From positions 124,001 through 188,000 of the forward strand of contig NZ_RHHT01000003.1 in NCBI RefSeq assembly GCF_003710985.1: a DNA stretch of 64,000 bases, given 5' to 3'. A program made the position numbers and the translations under genes. Below are positions 34,064-42,819 of the stretch, piece after piece. The notes under the pieces are model-generated. The model had not been told where the DNA came from and did no database searches. It was given only the letters and a program-made list of their open reading frames with translations. Each line of letters begins with the position of its first letter. Position 1 is the stretch's first letter. Source of the DNA: Brevibacillus panacihumi (GTDB taxonomy: Bacteria; Bacillota; Bacilli; Brevibacillales; Brevibacillaceae).

Positions 34064-35044
34064 ATGGATCCACTTTTGGAAGTCAAAGATCTGGAGATCG
34101 TCCTGGAACTGAAAGAACGATCCGTCTATGCCGTCAACAGTGTTTCGTTTGACGTCAGACAAGGGGAAACTGTCGGACTCGTCGGAGAGAGCGGAAGCGG
34201 CAAGAGCATGACATGCCGCTCCATTCTGAATTTGCTGCCTGGGACCAAAAGCAAGACGGTGAAGGGAAGCGTTCAGTTTGAAGGACGAGATCTGCTCACT
34301 TTGCCAAAGCAAGAATGGCAGCAGGTGCGCGGCAAGCAAATCGGGATGATCATGCAAGACCCGATGAGCTCGCTGGATCCGGTCTATCGGGTGGGAGATC
34401 AGATCGTGGATACCCTGCGAACCCACCAGAAGATGAGCAAAAAAGAAGCGTGGGAGAAAGCGATCAAGCTTTTGCAGCAGGTAGGAATCCCGTCTCCTGA
34501 AAAACGAGTCTCTCAATATCCGCATGAATTGAGCGGAGGGATGCGGCAAAGGGTGATGATTGCGCTGGCGATCTCCTGCAACCCCAAACTGCTGCTCGCT
34601 GACGAACCGACCACGGCCCTCGATGTGACGGTACAGGATCAGGTGCTCCGCTTGTTGAAGCAGCTTCAGCAAGATCTTGGCATGGGGATCTTGCTGGTCA
34701 CGCATAATCTGGGCATTGTGGCGGAGATGTGCGATCGCGTAGTCGTTCTGTACGCGGGCAAAGTCATGGAAATCGCGAGCGTGGAACAGCTGTTTGCCGC
34801 CCCGAAAAACATGTACACAAAAGGGCTGATTCGCTCCGTTCCGCAGCTTGATTCAACGGGTCGGCTGGAAGGAATCCCAGGCTCGCTGCCGAGGATGAAT
34901 CAGCCCCTCGCAGGCTGTCCTTTTCGGGAGCGCTGTTCGCTTGCAACCGAGGAATGCGCCGATGCCGAAAAAACCCGATTGCAAGAGGTTAGTCCAGGCC
35001 ATTGGTCAGCCTGTGTCCATCATGAAAGGGTGTGTGGCTTTTGA
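34064..35044 (+). CDS. dppD: Dipeptide ABC transporter ATPase, DppD type
   Basis: ATPase of 326 residues: Walker A GESGSGKS at 41-48, Q-loop MQDPMSSLDP, signature LSGGMRQR, Walker B LLADEPTTALD, H-loop VTHN and the C-terminal Cys cluster CPFRERCSLATEEC. ATG 34064 follows AGGAGTG by about 6 nt. Its stop overlaps the TTG start of the partner ATPase by 4 nt (TTGA). Confidence 0.92.
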   Translation: MDPLLEVKDLEIVLELKERSVYAVNSVSFDVRQGETVGLVGESGSGKSMTCRSILNLLPGTKSKTVKGSVQFEGRDLLTLPKQEWQQVRGKQIGMIMQDPMSSLDPVYRVGDQIVDTLRTHQKMSKKEAWEKAIKLLQQVGIPSPEKRVSQYPHELSGGMRQRVMIALAISCNPKLLLADEPTTALDVTVQDQVLRLLKQLQQDLGMGILLVTHNLGIVAEMCDRVVVLYAGKVMEIASVEQLFAAPKNMYTKGLIRSVPQLDSTGRLEGIPGSLPRMNQPLAGCPFRERCSLATEECADAEKTRLQEVSPGHWSACVHHERVCGF

Positions 35045-36024
35045 CTTCGATCTTGAAGGTAGAGGGGCTGCATAAAATCTATCAGCGCAAAGAGACGTGG
35101 CTGGATCGCGTTTTTCGCAGAAACAATCCGAAGCTGTTCGCCGTAAGCGATGTCTCGTTGGAGGTAAAGGAAGGCGAAACACTAGGGTTGGTAGGAGAGA
35201 GCGGCTGCGGAAAAACGACGCTATGCCGCACCCTGATGAGACTCTACGAACCGACAGACGGCACCATCTCTTTTTTGGGCCATGACATCACGCATGAAAG
35301 TCCGGGAAAGCTGCGGCATATGTACAAGGATATGCAGATGGTTTTTCAGGACCCCTATTCTTCCCTGAATCCGAAAATGACGGTGAAGGAGATGCTGACC
35401 GAAGCGATTCGCTTTCACGGCATCTGCACGTCGGAGAAAGAGACGGACGAGTATATCGACTATTTGCTCGTGAAGGTCGGTCTCTTGCCTGGCGACGCGA
35501 ACAAATACCCCAAAGCATTCAGCGGAGGTCAGCGGCAGCGTATCGCCATTGCCAGAGCTATCGCAGTAAAGCCCAGGCTGCTGATCGCAGATGAGCCGGT
35601 AAGCGCCTTGGATGTTTCGGTTCAGGCGCAAATTCTGAATCTGCTGGAGGATTTGCAAAACGAGCTGCAACTCACCATGATCTTTATTTCTCATGACTTG
35701 TCCGTCGTGAAGTACATCTCGGATCGAGTGGCTGTGATGTATCTGGGGCGCATCGTCGAGATCGGACGGACGGAGGAAGTATTCGAACAGCCTGCCCATC
35801 CGTATACCCAAGCCTTGCTGTCCGCCGTCCCGAGAATTCAGCCGGGAAAAAAGCAGGAGCGCACGCCATTGGAGGGCGATCCGCCGAATCCGTTTGAATC
35901 AAAGGAAGGGTGCCATTTTTACGCGCGCTGCTCCCAGCGCATGGAGAAATGCAGATCTGTCACACCCGACGCAAATCCGCTATCTGCTACCCATCAATCC
36001 CGCTGTCATCTGGCTGTCGAGTAG
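35041..36024 (+). CDS. dppF: Dipeptide ABC transporter ATPase, DppF type
   Basis: Second ATPase, 327 residues, with Walker A GESGCGKT at 52-59, Q-loop VFQDPYSSLNP, signature FSGGQRQR, Walker B LLIADEPVSALD and H-loop ISHD, then the oligo_HPY extension CHFYARCSQRMEKC. I start it at TTG 35041, 10 nt after AAAGGG and overlapping the dppD stop; GTG 35032 is too close to that site. Last gene of the D-peptide operon; only a weak hairpin (36025-36060) follows before the cobalamin promoter. Confidence 0.92.
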   Translation: MTSILKVEGLHKIYQRKETWLDRVFRRNNPKLFAVSDVSLEVKEGETLGLVGESGCGKTTLCRTLMRLYEPTDGTISFLGHDITHESPGKLRHMYKDMQMVFQDPYSSLNPKMTVKEMLTEAIRFHGICTSEKETDEYIDYLLVKVGLLPGDANKYPKAFSGGQRQRIAIARAIAVKPRLLIADEPVSALDVSVQAQILNLLEDLQNELQLTMIFISHDLSVVKYISDRVAVMYLGRIVEIGRTEEVFEQPAHPYTQALLSAVPRIQPGKKQERTPLEGDPPNPFESKEGCHFYARCSQRMEKCRSVTPDANPLSATHQSRCHLAVE

Positions 36025-36062
36025 AAAGCTGAGCATTCCGTTGACCCGTTTGCAGCTTTTGC

Positions 36063-36106
36063 TTGAATCCCCACCAGCATTTGCTATGATTAGTACAAGT
36101 ACTTGT
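36063..36106 (+). promoter_or_regulatory. Cobalamin operon promoter with start-site palindrome
   Basis: TTGAAT (36063-36068), 16-bp spacer, TATGAT (36085-36090) with an extended TGC before the -10 box. A perfect 12-bp palindrome ACAAGTACTTGT (36095-36106) lies at the expected start point and may be an operator or the 5' end structure of the mRNA. Confidence 0.65.
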
Positions 36107-36130
36107 CAGCTGGAAAAATGAATAGGATTG

Positions 36131-36322
36131 ACAAACAGGTCCTTGTTTATGCGAGTGAGTCTCGGATAAGCAGGGTTAAAAGGGAAGTTTGGTGAAAAGC
36201 CAACGCGGTCCCGCCACTGTATGAGAGGAGCTTTTTCTTCACGGCGCGATGCCATCCACTGCCCAATCCGGGTGGGAAGGAGAAGAAAGGCGATGATTCT
36301 TGAGCCAGGAGACCTGCCTGTT
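36131..36322 (+). promoter_or_regulatory. Cobalamin (adenosylcobalamin) riboswitch
   Basis: All main consensus blocks are present. The closing P1 helix pairs CAGGTC (36136-36141) with GACCTG (36311-36316). The core reads AGGGAAGTTTGGTGAAAAGCC from about 36181, followed by ACGCGGTCCCGCCACTGT with the B12-box GCCACTGT at 36213-36220, and the 3' block GAGCCAGGAGACCTGCC ends near 36318. A variable stem occupies about 36225-36295. It precedes a terminator and the 20-gene B12 operon, so B12 binding should cause premature termination. Confidence 0.95.
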
Positions 36323-36387
36323 TTTGTGTTGCACTGATTTCCTTCGGGTCAAAGGAAGAGGTGAGGATTGTGATCGTATGCTATCCG

Positions 36388-36437
36388 CGCTTTGTTTTCC
36401 TTTTTCTATGAAGGAGAACAAAGCGTTTTTCTATTTC
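36388..36437 (+). terminator. Riboswitch-controlled intrinsic terminator
   Basis: A 15-bp stem (36388-36402 with 36411-36425; 8-nt loop) is followed by a T-tract (36426-36437) just before the cobO ribosome binding site. It is the expected expression platform of the cobalamin riboswitch. Confidence 0.88.
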
Positions 36438-36450
36438 AGGAGGGATGACG

Positions 36451-36999
36451 ATGAACCAGCAAGCCAGCAAACGCGGGTTGCTTTTGGTCTATACGGGTGA
36501 CGGCAAGGGAAAAACGACAGCAGCTTTGGGGCTTGCGGTACGGGCGACCGGAAGGGGCAAAAAGGTATTGATGATCCAATTTATCAAATCGCCGGAGCGG
36601 ACCTATGGCGAAAAGATCGTCTTTGACCGCCTGGGGATCGAGATCGTGCAAAAAGGGATCGGCTTTACCTGGACGAAAACGCCCGAGGAGCATCGGGTCG
36701 CCCTGGCGGAAGCATGGCGCTTTGCAAAAGAAAAGCTCCTGTCAGATGCCTACGACATGGTCATCCTCGATGAATTGAACAACGCGCTTGCCATCGAGAA
36801 GTTCCCGATCGATGATGTGCTGCCGCTGGATGATGTGCTGGATACCTTGCAAAAGCGGCCGGAGCGCATGCATGTCGTGATTACCGGGCGCAGCGCCAAG
36901 CAGGAGATTATGGATCTGGCCGATCTGGTAACGGAGATGAAGGCGGTCAAGCACTATTACGAGGAAGGCATCCCCGCTGTACTGGGGGTAGAGTTCTGA
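36451..36999 (+). CDS. cobO: Cob(I)yrinic acid a,c-diamide adenosyltransferase (CobO/BtuR type)
   Basis: Transfers the 5'-deoxyadenosyl group of ATP to the cobalt of corrinoids. The 182-residue protein has the P-loop GDGKGKTT near residue 17 and the family segments RGKKVLMIQFIKS, KGIGFTWT and DMVILDELNNAL. ATG 36451 is chosen because AGGAGGG ends 6 nt before it; ATG 36445 touches the site. It is the first gene behind the riboswitch and its stop overlaps the next start (TGATG). Confidence 0.95.
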   Translation: MNQQASKRGLLLVYTGDGKGKTTAALGLAVRATGRGKKVLMIQFIKSPERTYGEKIVFDRLGIEIVQKGIGFTWTKTPEEHRVALAEAWRFAKEKLLSDAYDMVILDELNNALAIEKFPIDDVLPLDDVLDTLQKRPERMHVVITGRSAKQEIMDLADLVTEMKAVKHYYEEGIPAVLGVEF

Positions 37000-38105
37000 T
37001 GGAGGTCCTGGAAAAATATGGACATGGCGGCGACTGGGTGTCGGCAGCCAAGCGCTACGGCATGCCCGAAAACGGCTTTCTCGACTACAGCGCTAATATC
37101 AATCCGCTCGGACCGCCTCCCTCCGTCATCACAGCGCTGCAAAACCATCTGCATGAAATGACGCGCTACCCTGATCCGGCGCATCGGGCGTTTCGCCAAG
37201 CCTTGGGGAAACGATTGAAGCAGGATGAGGACTGGCTTTTGCCTGCGAACGGCGCGGCGGAAGCGATGGCTCTGGCGCTGTTGGCGCTCGCTCCTGAAAA
37301 AGTCGGGGTGGTCTACCCCTGTTTTTCCGAATACGCGCAACTTTCGGAGCAGTTTGGCGCCCAGGTGATGGGCTGCTTCGGTCGCGAAGAGAACGGCTAC
37401 AAGGCGGAAGAGTCGCAGCTGCGGCAGCTTTTTGAGCAGACGGATTTGGTGTTTGTCGGGTCCCCGAACAATCCGACAGGCATCCGCTACGCAAAAGCTG
37501 AGCTGGAGCGCATGGCGAACTGGACGTCTGAGACAGACACCTGGCTGATCGTGGACGAGGCTTTTCTCGATTTCATCGACGAGGATCATCCATTCACCTT
37601 GGCGGATTCATTGGGCGATTATCCGCGGGTGATTCTGATGCGCTCGATGACCAAGATGTACGCGATTCCGGGGCTGAGGCTGGGATATGCCATCGCTCAC
37701 CCGGATGTTATCGCGCGGATGAAGGCGAAGCAGGTGAGCTGGAGCGTCAATGCCTTGGCTTTGCTTGCCGGGGAGCGCTGTCTGGAGGAATTCGCCTATG
37801 AAGAGAAGACACGCAAGCTGATCGCGGGAGAGCGCGAGTATTTGCGTGCCTGTTTGCACACGGAATTGGGCTGGCAGGTTTGGCCGGGCGAAGCCAACTT
37901 TCTGCTCGTACGCTCTTCGGAAGACTGGACAGCACAGGAGCTGCAGGCAGAGCTCGGGAAAAAAGGCATCCTGATCCGCAGCTGCGCGATGTATCCAGGC
38001 TTGACCCCAAGAGATTTCCGCATCGCCGTGCGCAAGCGGGAAGAGAATGAGCAGTTGATTGACGCCTTGCGCGAGGTTTGCGAGGAGAGGGGGACGAAGC
38101 GATGA
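36999..38105 (+). CDS. cobD: L-threonine-O-3-phosphate decarboxylase (CobD)
   Basis: PLP enzyme of the class I/II aminotransferase fold that makes (R)-1-amino-2-propanol phosphate, the nucleotide-loop linker. The 368 residues show the family start KYGHGGDW and LDYSANINPLG, SPNNPTG in the middle, the Asp of VDEAFLDF and the PLP lysine in SMTKMYAIPGLRLGY. It overlaps cobO by 1 nt and cobU by 4 nt. CbiB later uses its product. Confidence 0.93.
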   Translation: MEVLEKYGHGGDWVSAAKRYGMPENGFLDYSANINPLGPPPSVITALQNHLHEMTRYPDPAHRAFRQALGKRLKQDEDWLLPANGAAEAMALALLALAPEKVGVVYPCFSEYAQLSEQFGAQVMGCFGREENGYKAEESQLRQLFEQTDLVFVGSPNNPTGIRYAKAELERMANWTSETDTWLIVDEAFLDFIDEDHPFTLADSLGDYPRVILMRSMTKMYAIPGLRLGYAIAHPDVIARMKAKQVSWSVNALALLAGERCLEEFAYEEKTRKLIAGEREYLRACLHTELGWQVWPGEANFLLVRSSEDWTAQELQAELGKKGILIRSCAMYPGLTPRDFRIAVRKREENEQLIDALREVCEERGTKR

Positions 38106-38641
38106 GTCTGATTCTGGTCACGGGGGGAGTCCGTTCGGGAAAAAGCGGTTTTGCCGAGGAGCTGGCGTCTCAGACAGGCAAGCGAGTCCTCTATGTCGCG
38201 ACTGGAGAGGCGAAGGACGAGGAGATGCGCAGCCGGATAGCGCTGCACCGATCCCGCCGCCCTGCTGATTGGGGATGTGTGGAGATTCCTCTGCGCTTGT
38301 CAGAATCGATCCAGGCAGCGCGGGAATACGAGGTCGTCCTGATCGACTGCCTCTCTACCTGGGTCAGCAATCGGCTGATGGCGGTTCCCGAGCCGGAGTG
38401 GAGAAGCGAGGCCATCACCCGGGAGGTCTATAAAGAAGCGACTTCGTGGCTGGACGGAGTGGCAGCATCATCACGGACAGTCATCGCGGTCACCAGTGAG
38501 GTCGGGTTAGGCGGGGTGGCGATGAGCAGGCTGGGACGCTGGTTTGCCGATGTGCTCGGGGACGTCAATCAGATGACGGCCCGCCGCGCGGATACGGTCT
38601 ACGCGGTCTGGTCGGGAATTCCCTGGAGGATCAAAGGATGA
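38102..38641 (+). CDS. cobU: Adenosylcobinamide kinase / adenosylcobinamide-phosphate guanylyltransferase
   Basis: Bifunctional enzyme that phosphorylates adenosylcobinamide and then attaches GMP. The 179-residue product begins ILVTGGVRSGKS with the P-loop at 8-15, has RIALHRSRRP with the guanylylated histidine, LIDCLSTWVSN as the Walker-B-like strand and SEVGLGGVAMSRLGRWFADVLG, all family hallmarks. ATG 38102 overlaps the cobD stop as ATGA, and its own stop overlaps cobS in the same way. Confidence 0.93.
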   Translation: MSLILVTGGVRSGKSGFAEELASQTGKRVLYVATGEAKDEEMRSRIALHRSRRPADWGCVEIPLRLSESIQAAREYEVVLIDCLSTWVSNRLMAVPEPEWRSEAITREVYKEATSWLDGVAASSRTVIAVTSEVGLGGVAMSRLGRWFADVLGDVNQMTARRADTVYAVWSGIPWRIKG

Positions 38642-39375
38642 ACGCATTTTGGCATGCCCTTTCTTTTTTCACGCGCATTCCGGTCCCTTGGCTGCGTCCC
38701 AGCGAGGAAGCGTGGAAAAAAAGCGTCGCCTGGTATCCGGCAGTTGGTCTGGTTATCGGGTTGATCTTGTGGGGCGTTCATCAAGCAGGACTGTGGCTGT
38801 TCAGCCCTTTGCTCGCAGCCGTGTTGACACTGATCGTCTGGGTGTACATCACCGGTGGCCTGCATCTCGACGGGTGGATGGATCTGGCGGATGGCCTCGG
38901 AAGCAGCCGCTCCCGAGAAAAAATGCTTGCGATCATGAAGGACAGCCGGGTTGGAGCGATGGGCGTTTTGGCGGCTCTCTTGCTCTTGCTGCTGAAAACG
39001 GCGGCGTTGGCTGAGCTGACGCATCCGTGGTGGGGGATGATGCTTCTGTTCGTTCCGATGGCTGCCCGCACGCATGTCCTGCTGGCGATTCGGTACTGGC
39101 CTTACCTGTCTGCGGACGAGGGGATTGGCAAGGGGATCAGCGAAGGGCTTTCGGTGGTACATATCGTGGCAGCCTACGCGCTATTGCTTGGGGCCGGCTG
39201 GTGGCTTGGAGGCTGGCAGACGATTGGCGCGATCCTTTTCTCGCTCTTGTTTGCACTCGCTTTTTCACGCGGAGTGGCGCGCAAGCTGGGCGGCTTGAAC
39301 GGAGACTGCTATGGAGCGGTGATTGAGAGCAGCGAGGCGGCGATGCTATTGGCCTTGCTCCTATTTACCAGATAA
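38638..39375 (+). CDS. cobS: Adenosylcobinamide-GDP ribazoletransferase (cobalamin synthase)
   Basis: Integral membrane enzyme joining adenosylcobinamide-GDP to alpha-ribazole. The 245 residues start with the typical FFTRIPVPWL segment, contain the acidic active-site region GGLHLDGWMDLADGLGSSRSREKML and DSRVGAMG, and show about six to seven hydrophobic spans. Its start overlaps cobU by 4 nt; the phosphatase gene follows after 22 nt. Confidence 0.93.
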   Translation: MNAFWHALSFFTRIPVPWLRPSEEAWKKSVAWYPAVGLVIGLILWGVHQAGLWLFSPLLAAVLTLIVWVYITGGLHLDGWMDLADGLGSSRSREKMLAIMKDSRVGAMGVLAALLLLLLKTAALAELTHPWWGMMLLFVPMAARTHVLLAIRYWPYLSADEGIGKGISEGLSVVHIVAAYALLLGAGWWLGGWQTIGAILFSLLFALAFSRGVARKLGGLNGDCYGAVIESSEAAMLLALLLFTR

Positions 39376-39397
39376 GTGCGAAAGGAGCTGTTCGCCG

Positions 39398-39994
39398 ATG
39401 AAGTGCCTATGGGTACGGCATGGAGAGACGGAGATGAACAGGCAGTCGAGATACCTGGGACATACCGATGTGGGCTTGCACGAAAACGGGAGGCAGCAGA
39501 TTTCAGCGCTGGCAGAACAGTTGCAGTCTTTAGAACTGAACCCGGCGAAAATCTATGCCAGCGACTTGCAGCGTTGTGTGCAAACAGCACAATTGCTGAC
39601 AACGCGCTTTCCTTGCTCGATGGAGACGACCGCTGCTTTGCGGGAGCTTTCCTTCGGGGAGTGGGAATTGCTTACATACGACGAAATCGTGCAGAAGAAT
39701 GAAGAAGAGGTTAAGAAGTGGCACAAAGATCCCCTGCTCGTCAGCCCGCCCGGCGGAGAGAGCCTGCAGCAGCTGGGAGAGCGCGTCGATGCCTGGCTGC
39801 AGGAGATTGTGGAAATGCATGCGGGCGAAGAAGCGCTGGTGATCGTGACGCATGGCGGAGTGATTCGCTGGTTTCAGTCTGCCTGGCTGACGCAGGACAA
39901 GAGCCATTACTGGCAGGTGGAAGGATTGCGTCACGGCACGGCCATGCTGACGGAGTGGGATGGACAGCGCTGGACCTATCAGCCCCTTCTGTAA
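39398..39994 (+). CDS. cobC: Alpha-ribazole phosphatase (histidine phosphatase family)
   Basis: Phosphoglycerate-mutase-fold phosphatase, 198 residues, expected to remove phosphate from alpha-ribazole-5'-phosphate or the final cobalamin phosphate. The catalytic RHGE is at residues 7-10 (His8), with SDLQRCVQTA, ELSFGEWE and the second histidine in VTHGGVIRW. ATG 39398 follows AAAGGAG. Position between cobS and cbiB supports the B12 role over a general phosphatase. Confidence 0.85.
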   Translation: MKCLWVRHGETEMNRQSRYLGHTDVGLHENGRQQISALAEQLQSLELNPAKIYASDLQRCVQTAQLLTTRFPCSMETTAALRELSFGEWELLTYDEIVQKNEEEVKKWHKDPLLVSPPGGESLQQLGERVDAWLQEIVEMHAGEEALVIVTHGGVIRWFQSAWLTQDKSHYWQVEGLRHGTAMLTEWDGQRWTYQPLL

Positions 39995-40013
39995 AAGAGA
40001 GGGAGAATGACAG

Positions 40014-40970
40014 ATGAATGAAGCGGCGTGGGTGCTCGTGACCGCCTATTTGATCGACAGGGTCGTGGGCGATCCGCGAAGTCTCCCTCATCCGGTGGTG
40101 ATCATCGGCTGGTGGATCTCACGGCTGGAATGGTTGATTCGAACTTGTGTCAAACAAGAAAAGCATCTCAAAGCAGCAGGAGTGCTATTTCCGCTGCTGA
40201 TCGTAGCCGGGAGCTACGCAGTTGTCTGGCTGATCGTCTGGGCGGGGGCGCTGGTGTCGCCATGGCTGTCCTTCGCTTTGTCAGCCTGGCTGATTTCCAC
40301 CACGATCGCGACCAAAGGACTGGCGGATGCGGGCCTTGAGATCATGCGCCATTTGCAGGCAGGCGACATCCCAGCAGCTCGGCGCTCCTTGTCGATGGTG
40401 GTAGGGAGGGATACCGAGCATCTGGACGAGTCGGAGATTTGCCGCGGCGCAGTAGAGACAGTCGCGGAGAACATTGTGGACGCCATCGTCTCTCCGCTCA
40501 TCTACGCAGCGATCGGCGGCGCGCCGCTCGCGATGGCCTATCGGGCGACGAACACGCTGGACTCGATGGTGGGCTACAAAAACGAAAAGTACCGTAATCT
40601 GGGCTGGGCGTCCGCTCGTTTTGACGACGTCGCCAACTATATTCCGGCGCGGTTGACCGCCCTTTTGCTGCTCGCGGCAAGCTGGCTGCTGCGTCTGGAT
40701 GTACGGCAGAGCTGGCAGATCATCCGCAGGGATGCGCACTTGCATCCCAGCCCCAACAGCGGATTGCCGGAAGCGGCTGTCGCCGGAGCCTTGGGCGTCC
40801 AGTTGGGCGGGCTGAACACCTACCAGGGAGTTCCATCCCATCGCGCCAGGCTGGGGGATGCGCATCGCCCGCTGTGTCCCGACGATGTGCGCATGACGGT
40901 ACGTATGATGTACTGCGCCTCCCTGCTGTGTCTGCTGGCATGTCTGGGAGTCGCCGCATGGATTGGCTGA
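40014..40970 (+). CDS. cbiB: Adenosylcobinamide-phosphate synthase (CbiB)
   Basis: Membrane enzyme that amidates adenosylcobyric acid with aminopropanol phosphate. The 318-residue protein has DRVVGDPRSLPHPVVIIGWWI near the start, GRDTEHLDESEICRGAVETVAEN, IGGAPLAMAYRATNTLDSMVGYKNEKYRNLGWASAR split over the middle, and PSPNSGLPEAAVAGALGVQLGG near the end, all CbiB/CobD hallmarks, with four or five hydrophobic spans. GAGAGGGAGA precedes the ATG. Confidence 0.93.
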   Translation: MNEAAWVLVTAYLIDRVVGDPRSLPHPVVIIGWWISRLEWLIRTCVKQEKHLKAAGVLFPLLIVAGSYAVVWLIVWAGALVSPWLSFALSAWLISTTIATKGLADAGLEIMRHLQAGDIPAARRSLSMVVGRDTEHLDESEICRGAVETVAENIVDAIVSPLIYAAIGGAPLAMAYRATNTLDSMVGYKNEKYRNLGWASARFDDVANYIPARLTALLLLAASWLLRLDVRQSWQIIRRDAHLHPSPNSGLPEAAVAGALGVQLGGLNTYQGVPSHRARLGDAHRPLCPDDVRMTVRMMYCASLLCLLACLGVAAWIG

Positions 40971-41016
40971 TTTAGGAAGGGAACAAGCATCTGTGGAAAA
41001 GAGGAGGTTCATCCGT

Positions 41017-42798
41017 ATGAAAGGCAAGTTGTTTGTGATCGGGTTTGGTCCGGGCAGTTTTGAGCATATCACCAAACGGGCGCGGGAAGCGATCGAGGAG
41101 AGCGATGTGATTATCGGCTACTCCACCTATGTGGACTTGATCCGGGATTTGCTCACGGACCAGGAGATCGTCAGCACCGGGATGACGGAGGAAGTGACGC
41201 GTGCTCGGGAAGCAGTCCGCCAGGCGGAAGAGGAAGGCAAAAAGGTGGCTGTCATCTCCAGTGGAGACGCGGGCGTATACGGCATGGCCGGTCTGGTCTA
41301 CGAGGTGCTGGTGGAAAAAGGCTGGCAGCAGGCGACAGGCGTCGAGCTGGAAGTGATTCCGGGAATCTCGGCGATCAACTCCTGCGGAGCGATTCTTGGC
41401 GCACCGATCATGCACGATGCCTGCACGATCAGTCTCAGCGACCATTTGACGCCATGGGATCTGATCGCGAGAAGAATCGATGCGGCTGGCATGGCAGACT
41501 TTGTCATCGCCTTGTACAACCCGCGCAGCGGACGGCGCACGCGGCAGATCGTCGAAGCGCAGCGGATACTATTGCAGTACCGCTCGCCAGATACCCCAGT
41601 CGGAATCGTGAAGAGCGCCTATCGCGAACGGGAGCACGTCGTCGTCACCACCCTGGCGCAGATGCTGGAGCATGACATCGGCATGCTGACGACGGTGATC
41701 ATCGGGAACTCCTCTACATTTGTCTACGATGGCAAAATGATTACGCCGCGCGGCTATCAGCGCAAGTACACCTTGTCTTCGGATGAGCAGCCATTGAAGC
41801 CGCATCAGCGGCTGCGGGTGGAAAACGAGCCATGGTCTTTGGAAGCGGCAGAATCGGGAGAAAAGGCTGAAATTCAGCAGGCACCGCAAGCGATGTATTC
41901 TACGCCTGCACCTGACGCGAAGGAATCAGCCGCAGCTCAGCCAGTGCCGACTTCTGCTGCGGGTACCGCAGTCGCCACGCTGGCTATGCCGACTGCCGAG
42001 ACAAAAGCTCCGACCGTCCAAGAACATTCGCCAACACCGCTCGATTGGGCGACGCAAGCACTGCGCATGGTAGACGAAGCCAATGGAGTGGTTGCTGAGT
42101 CACCGGCTTCGGCTGGAGCAACGGTCCGTACGGTAGACTCCTTCGTCCCGGAGATGATCTTCGAGTGCGCGGTCAGCCCGGGTGTCGCCAATAAAAAGCT
42201 TTCTCCCCAGCAGATGATGGTCCTTGCAGAAGTAGCGGGAGAGAAAGGCGAGATCGAGTATACGCCTCACCATCAAATGATCCTGCGCGTCCCGACAGCA
42301 GACCCGGAAAGCGTGACACAGCGCCTGCGCGAGGCGGGGCTTACGCTCAGTCCGACTGGCGATGTGCTGCAGGTAAAGGCTTGCGATTTCTGCGACGGCG
42401 AGAAAAAAGACGGCATCCCGTACGCGGAGGAGCTGCAGCGTCTTCTCGGCGGCAAGCAGATGCCCAAGGAGACCCGCATCGGCTTCAACGGCTGCGGCAT
42501 GGCTTGTTACCAAGCAGTGACGGAAGATATCGGGATTGTATTTCGCAAAGGAAAATTTGACCTTTTCCTGGGAGCCAAAACGGTGGGAAGAAACGCCCAC
42601 TCCGGCATTCCTGTCGCAGAAGGCATCCCCAAAGAAGAGATTGTGCCGCTTGTCGAGCGAATCGTGACGCGATTTGCAAAAGAAGCCTTCCCGAATGAGC
42701 GGTTCCACAAATTTTTCCAACGGGTCGGGGAGCTGGAGGGCTTCGCCTGGCGCGAACCGGCCAAGTTTGAGATCGAAAACGCCGCATGCGGCGATTAA
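41017..42798 (+). CDS. cbiH: CbiH60: precorrin-3B C17-methyltransferase fused to a nitrite/sulfite-reductase-like Fe-S domain
   Basis: Ring-contracting C17-methyltransferase of the cobalt-early pathway, 593 residues. Residues 1-245 form the CbiH tetrapyrrole methylase (GFGPGSFEHIT, SSGDAGVYGMAG, LYNPRSGRR). Residues about 270-365 are a low-complexity Ala/Pro/Thr/Glu linker. Residues about 370-593 resemble half of a ferredoxin-nitrite/sulfite reductase, with Cys456, Cys459, Cys493 and Cys497 (CxxC, CxxxC) for an Fe-S cluster. The same architecture is known as CbiH60 in Bacillus megaterium, where the Fe-S form supports ring contraction. AGGAGG lies 9 nt before ATG 41017. Confidence 0.93.
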   Translation: MKGKLFVIGFGPGSFEHITKRAREAIEESDVIIGYSTYVDLIRDLLTDQEIVSTGMTEEVTRAREAVRQAEEEGKKVAVISSGDAGVYGMAGLVYEVLVEKGWQQATGVELEVIPGISAINSCGAILGAPIMHDACTISLSDHLTPWDLIARRIDAAGMADFVIALYNPRSGRRTRQIVEAQRILLQYRSPDTPVGIVKSAYREREHVVVTTLAQMLEHDIGMLTTVIIGNSSTFVYDGKMITPRGYQRKYTLSSDEQPLKPHQRLRVENEPWSLEAAESGEKAEIQQAPQAMYSTPAPDAKESAAAQPVPTSAAGTAVATLAMPTAETKAPTVQEHSPTPLDWATQALRMVDEANGVVAESPASAGATVRTVDSFVPEMIFECAVSPGVANKKLSPQQMMVLAEVAGEKGEIEYTPHHQMILRVPTADPESVTQRLREAGLTLSPTGDVLQVKACDFCDGEKKDGIPYAEELQRLLGGKQMPKETRIGFNGCGMACYQAVTEDIGIVFRKGKFDLFLGAKTVGRNAHSGIPVAEGIPKEEIVPLVERIVTRFAKEAFPNERFHKFFQRVGELEGFAWREPAKFEIENAACGD

Positions 42799-42819
42799 AA
42801 GAAAGCAGGGGGAATGGAA

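Noticed and set aside
36025-36060. Terminator after dppF
   Set aside because: Only a 7-bp stem with a loop of about 20 nt and a short T-run; too weak to list as a terminator.
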